Origin: Bacilli bacterium
Lineage (GTDB): Bacteria; Bacillota_I; Bacilli_A; RF39; UBA660
DNA length: 46,208 nucleotides
Reading direction: 5' to 3'
Assembly (NCBI GenBank): GCA_017410525.1
Contig: JAFQQQ010000003.1
Coordinates: 1-46,208, forward strand
Shown here one piece after another: positions 39,719 through 46,208 of this stretch; the first letter of the stretch is position 1, and each line of letters begins with the position of its first letter. The position numbers and the translations under genes are program-made. A model generated the notes under the pieces. That model ran no database searches. It saw only the letters and a program-made list of their open reading frames with translations, and was not told the DNA's origin.

Positions 39719-39808
39719 GTGAGAGGGCATAAGGTAACGAGCTGTCCTGGGAGAAATCTTACACGTAAAACACGGAGTCACTTTTAATAGGCTTGCGTGT
39801 TTTTTTTC
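39719..39808 (+). promoter_or_regulatory. Attenuator-like leader, unit 1
   Basis: GTGA (39719-39722) can pair with TCAC (39778-39781), enclosing a hairpin GGGCA/TGTCC (39725-39746) and two ACACG blocks (39761-39765, 39770-39774). CGTGT (39796-39800) before eight T can pair with either ACACG block, giving a terminator or an alternative fold. Very similar to unit 2, 120 bases away. Confidence 0.6.
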
Positions 39809-39839
39809 ATATTTTGGCAATCTATTAATAATTATTCTT

Positions 39840-39928
39840 GTGAGTATGCATTAAAGCTGCATAGGGATTACTAGTCCTACACGTGTATGACACGGAGTCA
39901 CGTCTTAGTGATTTTCGTGTCTTTTTTT
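39840..39928 (+). promoter_or_regulatory. Attenuator-like leader, unit 2
   Basis: Same plan as unit 1: GTGA (39840-39843) with TCAC (39898-39901), hairpin TATGCA/TGCATA (39845-39863), ACACG at 39879 and 39890, and CGTGT (39916-39920) followed by seven T. ACACGGAGTCAC is identical in both units. The GNAT ribosome site AAGGAG follows directly. Could be a riboswitch pair; no known class was recognised. Confidence 0.6.
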
Positions 39929-39945
39929 GATAAGGAGATGATATT

Positions 39946-40494
39946 ATGTATTTTAAAAAAGTAGAAGGAAAAAGGGTGTATTTATCACCCATGTGTGTAG
40001 AAGATGCTGAAAAGTATGTAAAATGGATGAATGATTTTGATGTTACAGATAAAATTAATTCAAGTTGTAATGTAATAACTGTAGAAAGTGAAAAAGTGTG
40101 GTTAGAAAAAAATAGTGGGATAGGTAATTACCAATTTGCAATCGTAAAACAAGAAAATGATGAACTTATAGGTAACTGTAGTTTACACAACTTAGATTTT
40201 ATAAACGGGAGGGCTACTGTAGGAATATTTATAGGTGAGAAAGAAAATAGGGGTATGGGATATGGTAGTGAAGCATTAGAGTTGCTATTAAGTTATGGAT
40301 TTAATCATTTAAATCTAAATAATATAATGCTTGCAGTATATTCTTTTAATGAACCCGCAATTGCTTGTTATAAAAAAGTTGGTTTTAAAGAAATAGGAAA
40401 AAGAAGAGAAGCATATTTTAAGAATAATGAAAGATATGATGAAATATTCATGGATATACTTAGAAGTGAATTTTATGAAATGTATAAAAATTAA
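39946..40494 (+). CDS. GNAT acetyltransferase, RimJ/RimL type
   Basis: 182 residues. The GNAT core shows LIGNCSLHN (beta 2-4), the acetyl-CoA loop ENRGMGYGSEALELLL (R/Q-x-x-G-x-G/A), and the C-terminal NEPAIACYKKVGFKEIGKRREA. The family acetylates protein N-termini, polyamines, amino acids or antibiotics. The substrate is unknown; control by a tandem attenuator leader suggests response to a small molecule or to translation stress. Single gene. Confidence 0.9.
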   Translation: MYFKKVEGKRVYLSPMCVEDAEKYVKWMNDFDVTDKINSSCNVITVESEKVWLEKNSGIGNYQFAIVKQENDELIGNCSLHNLDFINGRATVGIFIGEKENRGMGYGSEALELLLSYGFNHLNLNNIMLAVYSFNEPAIACYKKVGFKEIGKRREAYFKNNERYDEIFMDILRSEFYEMYKN

Positions 40495-40517
40495 TAAAAT
40501 TTAATTTTTAAATTAAG

Positions 40518-40543
40518 GAGCAATAAAAATATTGTTCTTTTTC
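40518..40543 (+). terminator. Intrinsic terminator before obg
   Basis: Arms GAGCAATA (40518-40525) and TATTGTTC (40530-40537), then T. Confidence 0.75.
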
Positions 40544-40594
40544 TATTAATTTTTAATTTTTTAGTGTATAATACTAATGAACGGATGTGATACT

Positions 40595-41866
40595 ATGTTT
40601 ATAGATGAAGTAATAATTGAATTAAATGCGGGTCGTGGTGGAAATGGATGTATGGCTTTTAGAAGAGAAAAGTATGTTGAAATGGGTGGACCATTCGGTG
40701 GGAATGGTGGACACGGTGGGAATATAATTTTTGAAGTAGATGAAGGATTAAATACATTAATTGACCTTAGATATAAAAAAATATATAAAGCTAAACAAGG
40801 CGAACATGGTCAAGGTAAAGCTATGAATGGTAAGAATGCAGAAGACCTTGTTATAAAAGTACCTATTGGAACAGTTATAACTGATACTGATACAAACCTT
40901 ATAATAGGAGATTTAACTAAAAAGGGAGATAGAGTAGTTGCGGCTTTAGGTGGTCGTGGTGGCCGTGGTAATATGGCATTTGCAACCCGTAATAATCCTG
41001 CACCTGCTTTTTGTGAAAATGGTGAACCCGGTGAAGAAAAGAAGGTAAAAGTAGAATTAAAGTTACTTGCTGATGTAGGCTTAGTTGGAATGCCTAGTGT
41101 AGGTAAATCTACATTTATAAGTAAAATAAGTGCTGCTAAACCTAAAATTGCTGCATATCACTTTACAACTTTAAATCCTAATCTTGGAGTGGTTAAAACT
41201 AAAGATAATAGATCTTTTGTAGTAGCTGATTTACCTGGGCTTATTGAAGGAGCTTCTTTGGGCGAAGGACTTGGAGATAGATTCTTAAAACATATTGAAA
41301 GAACTAGAGTAATCGCACATATTATAGATATGTCTGCTTTTGAAGGTAGAGATCCAGTAGAAGATTATAAAATAATAAATAAAGAACTAGAAAACTTTAA
41401 TAAAAAAATAATGGATAAACCACAAATAGTTATCGCTAATAAAATGGATATGGAATCTTCTTTAGAAAATTTAGAAAAGTTTAAAAAAGAAGTAAAATGT
41501 GAAGTATTCCCAATAAGTTCTATGACAGGTGAAGGTATTGATAAAGTTTTAATAAAGTTAGCTGATATGCTTGATACGATAGAACGACAACCTTTATATG
41601 AAGAAGAAAAATTTGAAAGTCATGTTTTATATAAGTTTAAAAAAGAACAACCTTTCAAAATATTTAAAGAAGGAAATACTTTTGTAGTAACAGGTGATGA
41701 AATAGAAAAAATGCTTAGAATGACTTGGTTTGCTAGTGATGAAGCATTTGCTAGATTCTCTAAAAAATTAAGAAGACTTGGTATAGATGATAAATTAAAA
41801 GAAATGGGAATAGTTGAAGGAGATACTATACGTATTCTTGACTATAAATTTGAATATAAAGAATAA
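40595..41866 (+). CDS. obg: GTPase Obg
   Basis: 423 residues from the ATG at 40595; MFIDEVIIELNAG is the usual Obg N-terminus. The glycine-rich Obg fold (GGNGGHGG, GGRGGRGNM), G domain with GMPSVGKST (G1), DLPGLIEGA (G3) and NKMD (G4), and the C-terminal OCT domain are all present. It acts in late 50S assembly, stress response and, in B. subtilis, sporulation. rplU and rpmA, the usual upstream genes, are not in the window. Confidence 0.96.
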   Translation: MFIDEVIIELNAGRGGNGCMAFRREKYVEMGGPFGGNGGHGGNIIFEVDEGLNTLIDLRYKKIYKAKQGEHGQGKAMNGKNAEDLVIKVPIGTVITDTDTNLIIGDLTKKGDRVVAALGGRGGRGNMAFATRNNPAPAFCENGEPGEEKKVKVELKLLADVGLVGMPSVGKSTFISKISAAKPKIAAYHFTTLNPNLGVVKTKDNRSFVVADLPGLIEGASLGEGLGDRFLKHIERTRVIAHIIDMSAFEGRDPVEDYKIINKELENFNKKIMDKPQIVIANKMDMESSLENLEKFKKEVKCEVFPISSMTGEGIDKVLIKLADMLDTIERQPLYEEEKFESHVLYKFKKEQPFKIFKEGNTFVVTGDEIEKMLRMTWFASDEAFARFSKKLRRLGIDDKLKEMGIVEGDTIRILDYKFEYKE

Positions 41867-41890
41867 AATACTTGTAAAAGTATTTTTTTT
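41865..41890 (+). terminator. Intrinsic terminator after obg
   Basis: Nine-base arms 41865-41873 and 41878-41886 with a GTAA loop, then T. Confidence 0.8.
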
Positions 41891-41925
41891 CTTGTATAAT
41901 TATACATAGAATAGAGGTTATGTTT

Positions 41926-42900
41926 ATGAACAAAAAGGGTTTTACATTAGTTGAATTACTTGCAGTAATAGTAATACTTGCTTTACTCGCGCTACTTACT
42001 TCAACAGCAGTTACAAAATTAGTTAGAGATGCAAAAAATGATTTATCAGAAACTCAAATACAGTTAATTAAATCTGCTGCAGATACTTGGGTTGCAGATA
42101 ATTTAAATAAACTTCCAAGTAGTGGTGGTTGCGGATATTTAACTCTTGAAGATTTAAAATATTATGGATTATTAGATAATGTTATTTTAAATCCTAAAAA
42201 TAGTGAAGAAATACCAAACGATTTAAAAATTAAAATAACAACTACTACGAGTACTTATGGCAATCCAGTAACAAACGCAGAGGTTAATCCAGATAGTATA
42301 GAAGGGTGTGAGGCTCTTTACAGTCCTTCATGTATAGTGATACAAGGTACAGGTACATCACCAGGAGATAAAATATCATGCACTTATAGTAATATAACAG
42401 AAAGTTTTTATGTAATAAATAATGATGGAAAAAATATAAAAATGTTAACTGAATATAACATTGATATTATGACAAAGCTTCAAAGTCAAACAGCAGGTGA
42501 TATAAAATACTCTGATAGTTTTTATTGGGTTGATAGTTCAAATAATTTATTGTCAAAATATAGTACTAGTTATCCAGCTTATGTATATGATGAAAATTCC
42601 AATCTATATTCAGTTGTTGAAAGTTATGTAACAACACTTAAAGAAAATGGTGTAGAAGGTGTTATTGGAAATTTATTGAGCTATGAAGAGGCAATAGAAT
42701 TAGGTTGTTCTTATCCAACAACTGGATTTGGTACTTGTTCAAAAGATTGGTTAAATACAACTTCATACTGGTTAGGTTCTGCTGGTTCTAACAATACAAT
42801 GTGGATTATTGATGATTATTTTGATCATGCTGCTGATGGATCAACTGGTATTCGTCCTGTTATAATTATTCCAGTCATAGAATTGCAAAATAATTTATAA
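41926..42900 (+). CDS. Type IV pilin-like protein with DUF6273-like C-terminal domain
   Basis: 324 residues from the ATG at 41926, eight bases after GAGG (the ATG at 41920 is too close). Class III signal MNKKG, then FTLVELLAVIVILALLAL with Glu at mature position 5. The central region has three Cys pairs, and the C-terminal domain runs from GDKISCTYSN and ESFYVINND to SYWLGSAGSNN and TGIRPVIIIP, the DUF6273-type ending. Paralogue in architecture of the 12076 gene. It stands alone, so secretion and assembly rely on genes outside the window. Confidence 0.85.
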   Translation: MNKKGFTLVELLAVIVILALLALLTSTAVTKLVRDAKNDLSETQIQLIKSAADTWVADNLNKLPSSGGCGYLTLEDLKYYGLLDNVILNPKNSEEIPNDLKIKITTTTSTYGNPVTNAEVNPDSIEGCEALYSPSCIVIQGTGTSPGDKISCTYSNITESFYVINNDGKNIKMLTEYNIDIMTKLQSQTAGDIKYSDSFYWVDSSNNLLSKYSTSYPAYVYDENSNLYSVVESYVTTLKENGVEGVIGNLLSYEEAIELGCSYPTTGFGTCSKDWLNTTSYWLGSAGSNNTMWIIDDYFDHAADGSTGIRPVIIIPVIELQNNL

Positions 42901-42933
42901 AGAATCAATAAAATTACTTTTGATTCTTTTTTA
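42899..42933 (+). terminator. Intrinsic terminator after second pilin gene
   Basis: Ten-base arms 42899-42908 and 42920-42929, then T. Confidence 0.8.
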
Positions 42934-42972
42934 TTTATCAATTTTATAGTATAATAAACTTGTGGTGGTATT

Positions 42973-43698
42973 ATGTTATATAGTTCTATAGAAAATAAAA
43001 GAATAAAAAACATTAAAAAATTATATACAAAAAAATATAGAGATGAATATAATGAGTTTTTAATAGAAGGTGAGCACCTAGCCCTTGAGGCTTATAAAGA
43101 AGGTATTTTAAAAGAATTAATACTAGAAGAAGGAACTGATTTTAGATTAGATATAGAAACTAGTTATGTAACAAACAATGTTTTAAAATATATAAGCCAG
43201 TTAGCTAATCCTTCGAAGATAATTGGTATATGTAAAAAAATTAAACCGAAAGAAATAGGTAATAAAATAGTTATGCTTGATGGTGTTCAAGATCCTGGTA
43301 ATTTAGGTACTATTATTAGAAGTTGTGTTGCTTTTAATGTAGATACAATAATACTTAGTAATACTTGTGTGGATTTATATAATTCTAAAGTACTTAGGGC
43401 TACTCAAGGAATGATATTTAATGTAAATATAGTAGAACAAGATTTAGAAGAAATAATTTTTAAATTAAAACAAAAAAATTATAAAATATATGGTACTAAG
43501 GTAAAAGGTGGAAAAAGTCTAAAAAATATTGAAAAAACTGATAAATTTGCTATAATAATGGGAAATGAAGGAAACGGGGTTAATCCTCTAATACTTGATA
43601 TGTGTAGTGACTATATTTATATAGATATGAATAATAATTGCGAAAGCTTAAATGTAGGTGTTGCTACAAGTATTATTCTTTATGAATTAGATAAGTAG
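42973..43698 (+). CDS. SpoU-family RNA 2'-O-methyltransferase
   Basis: 241 residues. An N-terminal substrate-binding domain (FLIEGEHLALEA) is followed by the SPOUT knot with LDGVQDPGNLGTIIRSC (motif 1), IIMGNEGNGV (motif 2) and CESLNVGVATSIILYEL (motif 3). RlmB/TrmH-type enzyme acting on rRNA or tRNA; the target cannot be decided. Starts an operon with rimM and trmD (seven-base gap). Confidence 0.92.
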   Translation: MLYSSIENKRIKNIKKLYTKKYRDEYNEFLIEGEHLALEAYKEGILKELILEEGTDFRLDIETSYVTNNVLKYISQLANPSKIIGICKKIKPKEIGNKIVMLDGVQDPGNLGTIIRSCVAFNVDTIILSNTCVDLYNSKVLRATQGMIFNVNIVEQDLEEIIFKLKQKNYKIYGTKVKGGKSLKNIEKTDKFAIIMGNEGNGVNPLILDMCSDYIYIDMNNNCESLNVGVATSIILYELDK

Positions 43699-43705
43699 GT
43701 AATAT

Positions 43706-44191
43706 ATGAATTTAATAAACATTGGTAAAATTGTTAATACTCATGGACTGAAAGGTGAAATAAGAATTATTAGTGATTTTAAATATAAAAAACATGTTTT
43801 TAAAGCTGATAATGTAGTTTATATAAATGAAAATAAATATATAATTAAATCTTATCGTTTTCACAAAATATATGATATGATAACTCTAGATTCTATAAAT
43901 ACTATAGAACATGCAGAACAATTAAAAGGTTTAAATATTTATATAAATAGAAATGATTATAAGTTTGATGGATATTTAAATGAAGATTTAATTGGGCTAG
44001 AAGTTTATGATAAAGAAATATTTAAAGGCAAAATAATTGATATAGTTAAAACAGTAACTAATGATTTATTTGTAATAGACGGAGTAAAAAGACATATGGT
44101 ACCTAATATACCTACATTTATTAAAGAAATAGATTTAAAAAATAATAAAATATATATTGAATATATAAGAGGGTTAGATAATGAAGATTGA
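43706..44191 (+). CDS. rimM: Ribosome maturation factor RimM
   Basis: 161 residues. Beta-barrel N-domain with IGKIVNTHGLKGEIRI and a PRC-barrel C-domain with DLIGLEVYD and HMVPNIPTFIKEID (the usual IPfv...V segment). It assists 30S head assembly around S19. Its end overlaps the trmD start by 11 bases, so translation is coupled. Confidence 0.94.
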   Translation: MNLINIGKIVNTHGLKGEIRIISDFKYKKHVFKADNVVYINENKYIIKSYRFHKIYDMITLDSINTIEHAEQLKGLNIYINRNDYKFDGYLNEDLIGLEVYDKEIFKGKIIDIVKTVTNDLFVIDGVKRHMVPNIPTFIKEIDLKNNKIYIEYIRGLDNED

Positions 44192-44849
44192 TATATTAAC
44201 TTTATTCCCATCTATGTTTGATGGATTTATAAGTGAATCTATAATAAAAAGAGCTATACAAAAAAAATTAGTTGAAATAAATATTTATGATATTAGAGAT
44301 TATTCAACAGACTCACACAAAAAAGTAGATGATTATGGATTTGGCGGTGGTAAAGGAATGGTACTTATGCCACAACCAATATTTGATGCAGTAGAAGATT
44401 TAAGAACGGAAGAATCTAAGGTAATACTTATGACTCCTCAAGGAATAAAATATAATCAAGAAATTGCTTATAATTTGGTAAACGAAAAACATTTAATAAT
44501 TATATGTGGTCATTATGAAGGATTCGATGAAAGAATAAGAAACATTGTAGATATAGAAATAAGTATTGGGGATTTTGTTTTAACAGGTGGAGAAATACCT
44601 GCTATGGCGATAAGTGATAGTGTAATTAGGTTATTAGATGGAGTAATTATGCAAGAATCACATATAAATGATTCATTTAATAATAATTTACTTGATTATC
44701 CAGTATATACTCATCCAGTAGAATATAGAGGTATGAAAGTTCCAGATGTACTTTTATCTGGGCATCATGCTAATATAGATAAATGGAGAAAAGAAGAACA
44801 GATAAAAAGGACTAAAGAAAGAAGACCAGATTTATTAGAAAAGAGATGA
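44181..44849 (+). CDS. trmD: tRNA (guanine-37-N1) methyltransferase
   Basis: 222 residues, a typical TrmD core. SPOUT knot motifs: IDILTLFPSMFDGF, DDYGFGGGKGMVLMPQPIF, LIIICGHYEGFDERI and DFVLTGGEIPAM, with the catalytic Asp region near YRGMKVPDVLLSGHHANI. It makes m1G37, needed for reading-frame keeping. rplS, which usually follows, is absent; an unknown gene takes its place four bases on. Confidence 0.96.
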   Translation: MKIDILTLFPSMFDGFISESIIKRAIQKKLVEINIYDIRDYSTDSHKKVDDYGFGGGKGMVLMPQPIFDAVEDLRTEESKVILMTPQGIKYNQEIAYNLVNEKHLIIICGHYEGFDERIRNIVDIEISIGDFVLTGGEIPAMAISDSVIRLLDGVIMQESHINDSFNNNLLDYPVYTHPVEYRGMKVPDVLLSGHHANIDKWRKEEQIKRTKERRPDLLEKR

Positions 44850-44853
44850 TTTT

Positions 44854-45309
44854 ATGAGAGAACAACATTATTATGTTTGTAAAAAAGGTGATGATAGACA
44901 ACTAATTTATCTTGACTATGATAAATTAAAAGGTTTTGGTTTCTCACCTAAAAATAATGTTAAGTATGATGGAATTATCGTAAATAAAATGGTTATAATA
45001 AAACCTTCTATGATAGAAAAAGTTTTAAAAAGGAAAATAAAAAGAAAATTAGATTTATATTTAAAACTAATAATTAGATTTATTGAAAGTGAAGATAGTG
45101 ATAACGGAGAAACACTAAGAGAAGCTTTAAATGATTTGTCTAGATATAAAAATATAATAGATTATAAATATAAAAAATATTTAGATGAAAAATATTTAAA
45201 AATATTATTAAAGAAGATTGCTATACTTGAATATGAATTAAATACAAAACTAATGAGTATAGGTGAGTATGAATATGAAGAAGAAAAAACTTCTACAAGA
45301 AGAAGATAG
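44854..45309 (+). CDS. Hypothetical protein downstream of trmD
   Basis: 151 residues, basic and mostly helical. The N-terminus has a short beta-type segment (QHYYVCKKGDDRQLIYLDYDKL), seen here as HYYVCKKGDD, then KRKIKRKLDLYLKLI helices and a Glu-rich, Arg-ended tail (TSTRRR). No signal peptide or membrane span. Four bases after trmD, so co-transcribed with an RNA-modification operon; an RNA-binding role is possible but unproven. Not recognised. Confidence 0.7.
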   Translation: MREQHYYVCKKGDDRQLIYLDYDKLKGFGFSPKNNVKYDGIIVNKMVIIKPSMIEKVLKRKIKRKLDLYLKLIIRFIESEDSDNGETLREALNDLSRYKNIIDYKYKKYLDEKYLKILLKKIAILEYELNTKLMSIGEYEYEEEKTSTRRR

Positions 45310-45320
45310 GAAGTGGTGTT

Positions 45321-46172
45321 ATGGTTAGTTATAAAATAGGTATATATAATAGGAAAGAAGCAAGAATAATTGACTTAGATAAAATTACTAAAATAAAAAG
45401 TTTAGATAAATTAGATGAATTAACAAGTGCTTTTAACAGCGAAGAAGAATTAAAAATTTATCTTTTTAATCAAGAATTAATTTCTTTAGACGAAATGAAA
45501 AAAAGTTTAAGTGTAATGTATAAAAATAGTGGTAAAGTAAAGAAATTACCAATCATATTTAATCACATGAAAAAACATTTAGATATAACTTATTTAAGAG
45601 CTAAACTTATGAGTTTATCTAATGATATAGAATTTTTAGAAAAACTTGCTAGACATTATAGTATTGGTAGTGATAAATTTAATCCGCAGGGAGTAAATGT
45701 TTCTGATATTAGAATGTATATTAGCGATGTTAGAAACAACGGTGGTAATCAGTTCTATTCTAGGAGTCTTGAAATTGCTTTAGACGATATGTGGAAAAAA
45801 GCAGTATTTAAATTAGTTGATAGGTCTACTGGAGAAGTAAAAGAAAACTACAGAGGTTCTAGAGATTTAGGAATGTTCCTATATAAATATGAAAAAACAT
45901 TAGAGAAAAAAGAAGAAAAACAAGAAATCAAAGAAGATGCAAAGAAGGAAAATAGAATAGAACCTCAATGGGAACAAACAACATTATTTGATTTAATAAA
46001 TAAACAAGAAATAGTTGTAGAAGAGCCCCCCAAAATGGTATTAAGTAGTGAAGGAGAACCTGATTTTCCACCTAATTCTGAAGAAGAAAGAAATTATTTA
46101 AGATATTTAGAAGACTTAGAGGAAATGGCTAATAACGAACCTATTGAAAATCATCCACATTATAGAAGATAA
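45321..46172 (+). CDS. Hypothetical protein, last gene of the trmD operon
   Basis: 283 residues. Residues 1-190 look globular with strands and helices (YKIGIYNRKEARIIDLDK start, LARHYSIGSDKFNPQGVNVSDIRMYI region, in part HYSIGSDKFNPQG). Residues 195-283 are charged and probably disordered (Glu/Lys, Pro) ending in HPHYRR. Eleven bases after the preceding gene and ended by a terminator. Not recognised; probably a lineage-specific cytosolic protein. Confidence 0.7.
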   Translation: MVSYKIGIYNRKEARIIDLDKITKIKSLDKLDELTSAFNSEEELKIYLFNQELISLDEMKKSLSVMYKNSGKVKKLPIIFNHMKKHLDITYLRAKLMSLSNDIEFLEKLARHYSIGSDKFNPQGVNVSDIRMYISDVRNNGGNQFYSRSLEIALDDMWKKAVFKLVDRSTGEVKENYRGSRDLGMFLYKYEKTLEKKEEKQEIKEDAKKENRIEPQWEQTTLFDLINKQEIVVEEPPKMVLSSEGEPDFPPNSEEERNYLRYLEDLEEMANNEPIENHPHYRR

Positions 46173-46188
46173 AATATCTTCTTTTTAT
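46164..46188 (+). terminator. Intrinsic terminator of the trmD operon
   Basis: Arms 46164-46171 and 46175-46182, then T-rich sequence. The last stop codon is in the hairpin. Confidence 0.8.
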
Positions 46189-46208
46189 TTACAAATTTTT
46201 TAAAACAT

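Noticed and set aside
39261-39928. L21 or other ribosomal-protein leader because obg is nearby
   Set aside because: No ribosomal protein gene follows; the leader directly precedes the GNAT gene and obg has its own start region after a terminator.
39887-39961. A short upstream frame (MTRSHVLV...) overlapping the GNAT start, as a leader peptide
   Set aside because: No ribosome site precedes it and it runs through the terminator hairpin; it has no counterpart in unit 1.
1-46208. CRISPR array or insertion sequence
   Set aside because: No regularly spaced repeats of CRISPR size and no transposase with terminal inverted repeats were seen.

Overview
The window is about 46 kb of very AT-rich chromosome from a low-GC Bacillota. 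UGA is used as a stop, so the code is standard. The spoIIGA-sigE pair and yqfC/yqfD indicate a spore-former or a close descendant of one. Compact genes, strong TTGACA-17-TATAAT promoters, GGTGA-type ribosome sites, T-box leaders and a GatCAB operon fit an uncultured gut Bacilli/Erysipelotrichia-like lineage (RF39-type). That placement is inference; no rRNA is present.

Layout. 1-3944 is the right end of an integrated element: two hypothetical genes (one carrying a piece of serine-recombinase domain), a class B sortase, a small gene and a large serine recombinase. 4291-5007 is a cysteine-rich membrane protein with codon use unlike its neighbours. 5127-11743 holds a HExxH protein, a HAD phosphatase, a stand-alone Smr protein, a TPR-like protein, PriA and two coiled-coil proteins. 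12076-13239 is the first of two pilin-like proteins. 13329-19970 is a housekeeping and sporulation block: xerD-like, tdk, yqfC, yqfD, a 6S-like RNA, an exonuclease, spoIIGA, sigE, a Tim44-like protein and murI.

19998-25912 is the most unusual part. Two short integrase-less cassettes sit at the 3' ends of tRNA-Met(CAU) and tRNA-Glu(CUC), each bounded by a direct repeat of the tRNA 3' end. Each carries the same ~310-bp module: a promoter, a 25-residue membrane peptide whose ribosome site is buried in a hairpin, an mRNA whose two ends are complementary, and an opposing promoter and terminator predicting an antisense RNA. Each also carries its own cargo gene (a HExxH protein or a 69-residue protein). 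The module has the architecture of a type I toxin-antitoxin locus. Between the cassettes are ogg and a T-box-controlled gltX.

25997-36364 contains a kinase-like protein, an NlpC/P60 hydrolase, rpsB (with an added Rho-N-like tail), tsf, a YigZ protein, and an asparagine operon: T-box, tRNA-Asn, gatCAB, asnA, asnS. GluRS, GatCAB, AsnA and AsnRS together cover Glu, Gln and Asn supply for translation. 36387-46172 has a DUF1846 protein, a cation symporter, a Nudix hydrolase, a GNAT acetyltransferase behind two tandem attenuator-like leaders, obg, the second pilin-like gene, a SpoU methyltransferase, rimM, trmD and two unknown genes. Nearly every transcription unit ends in a clear intrinsic terminator.
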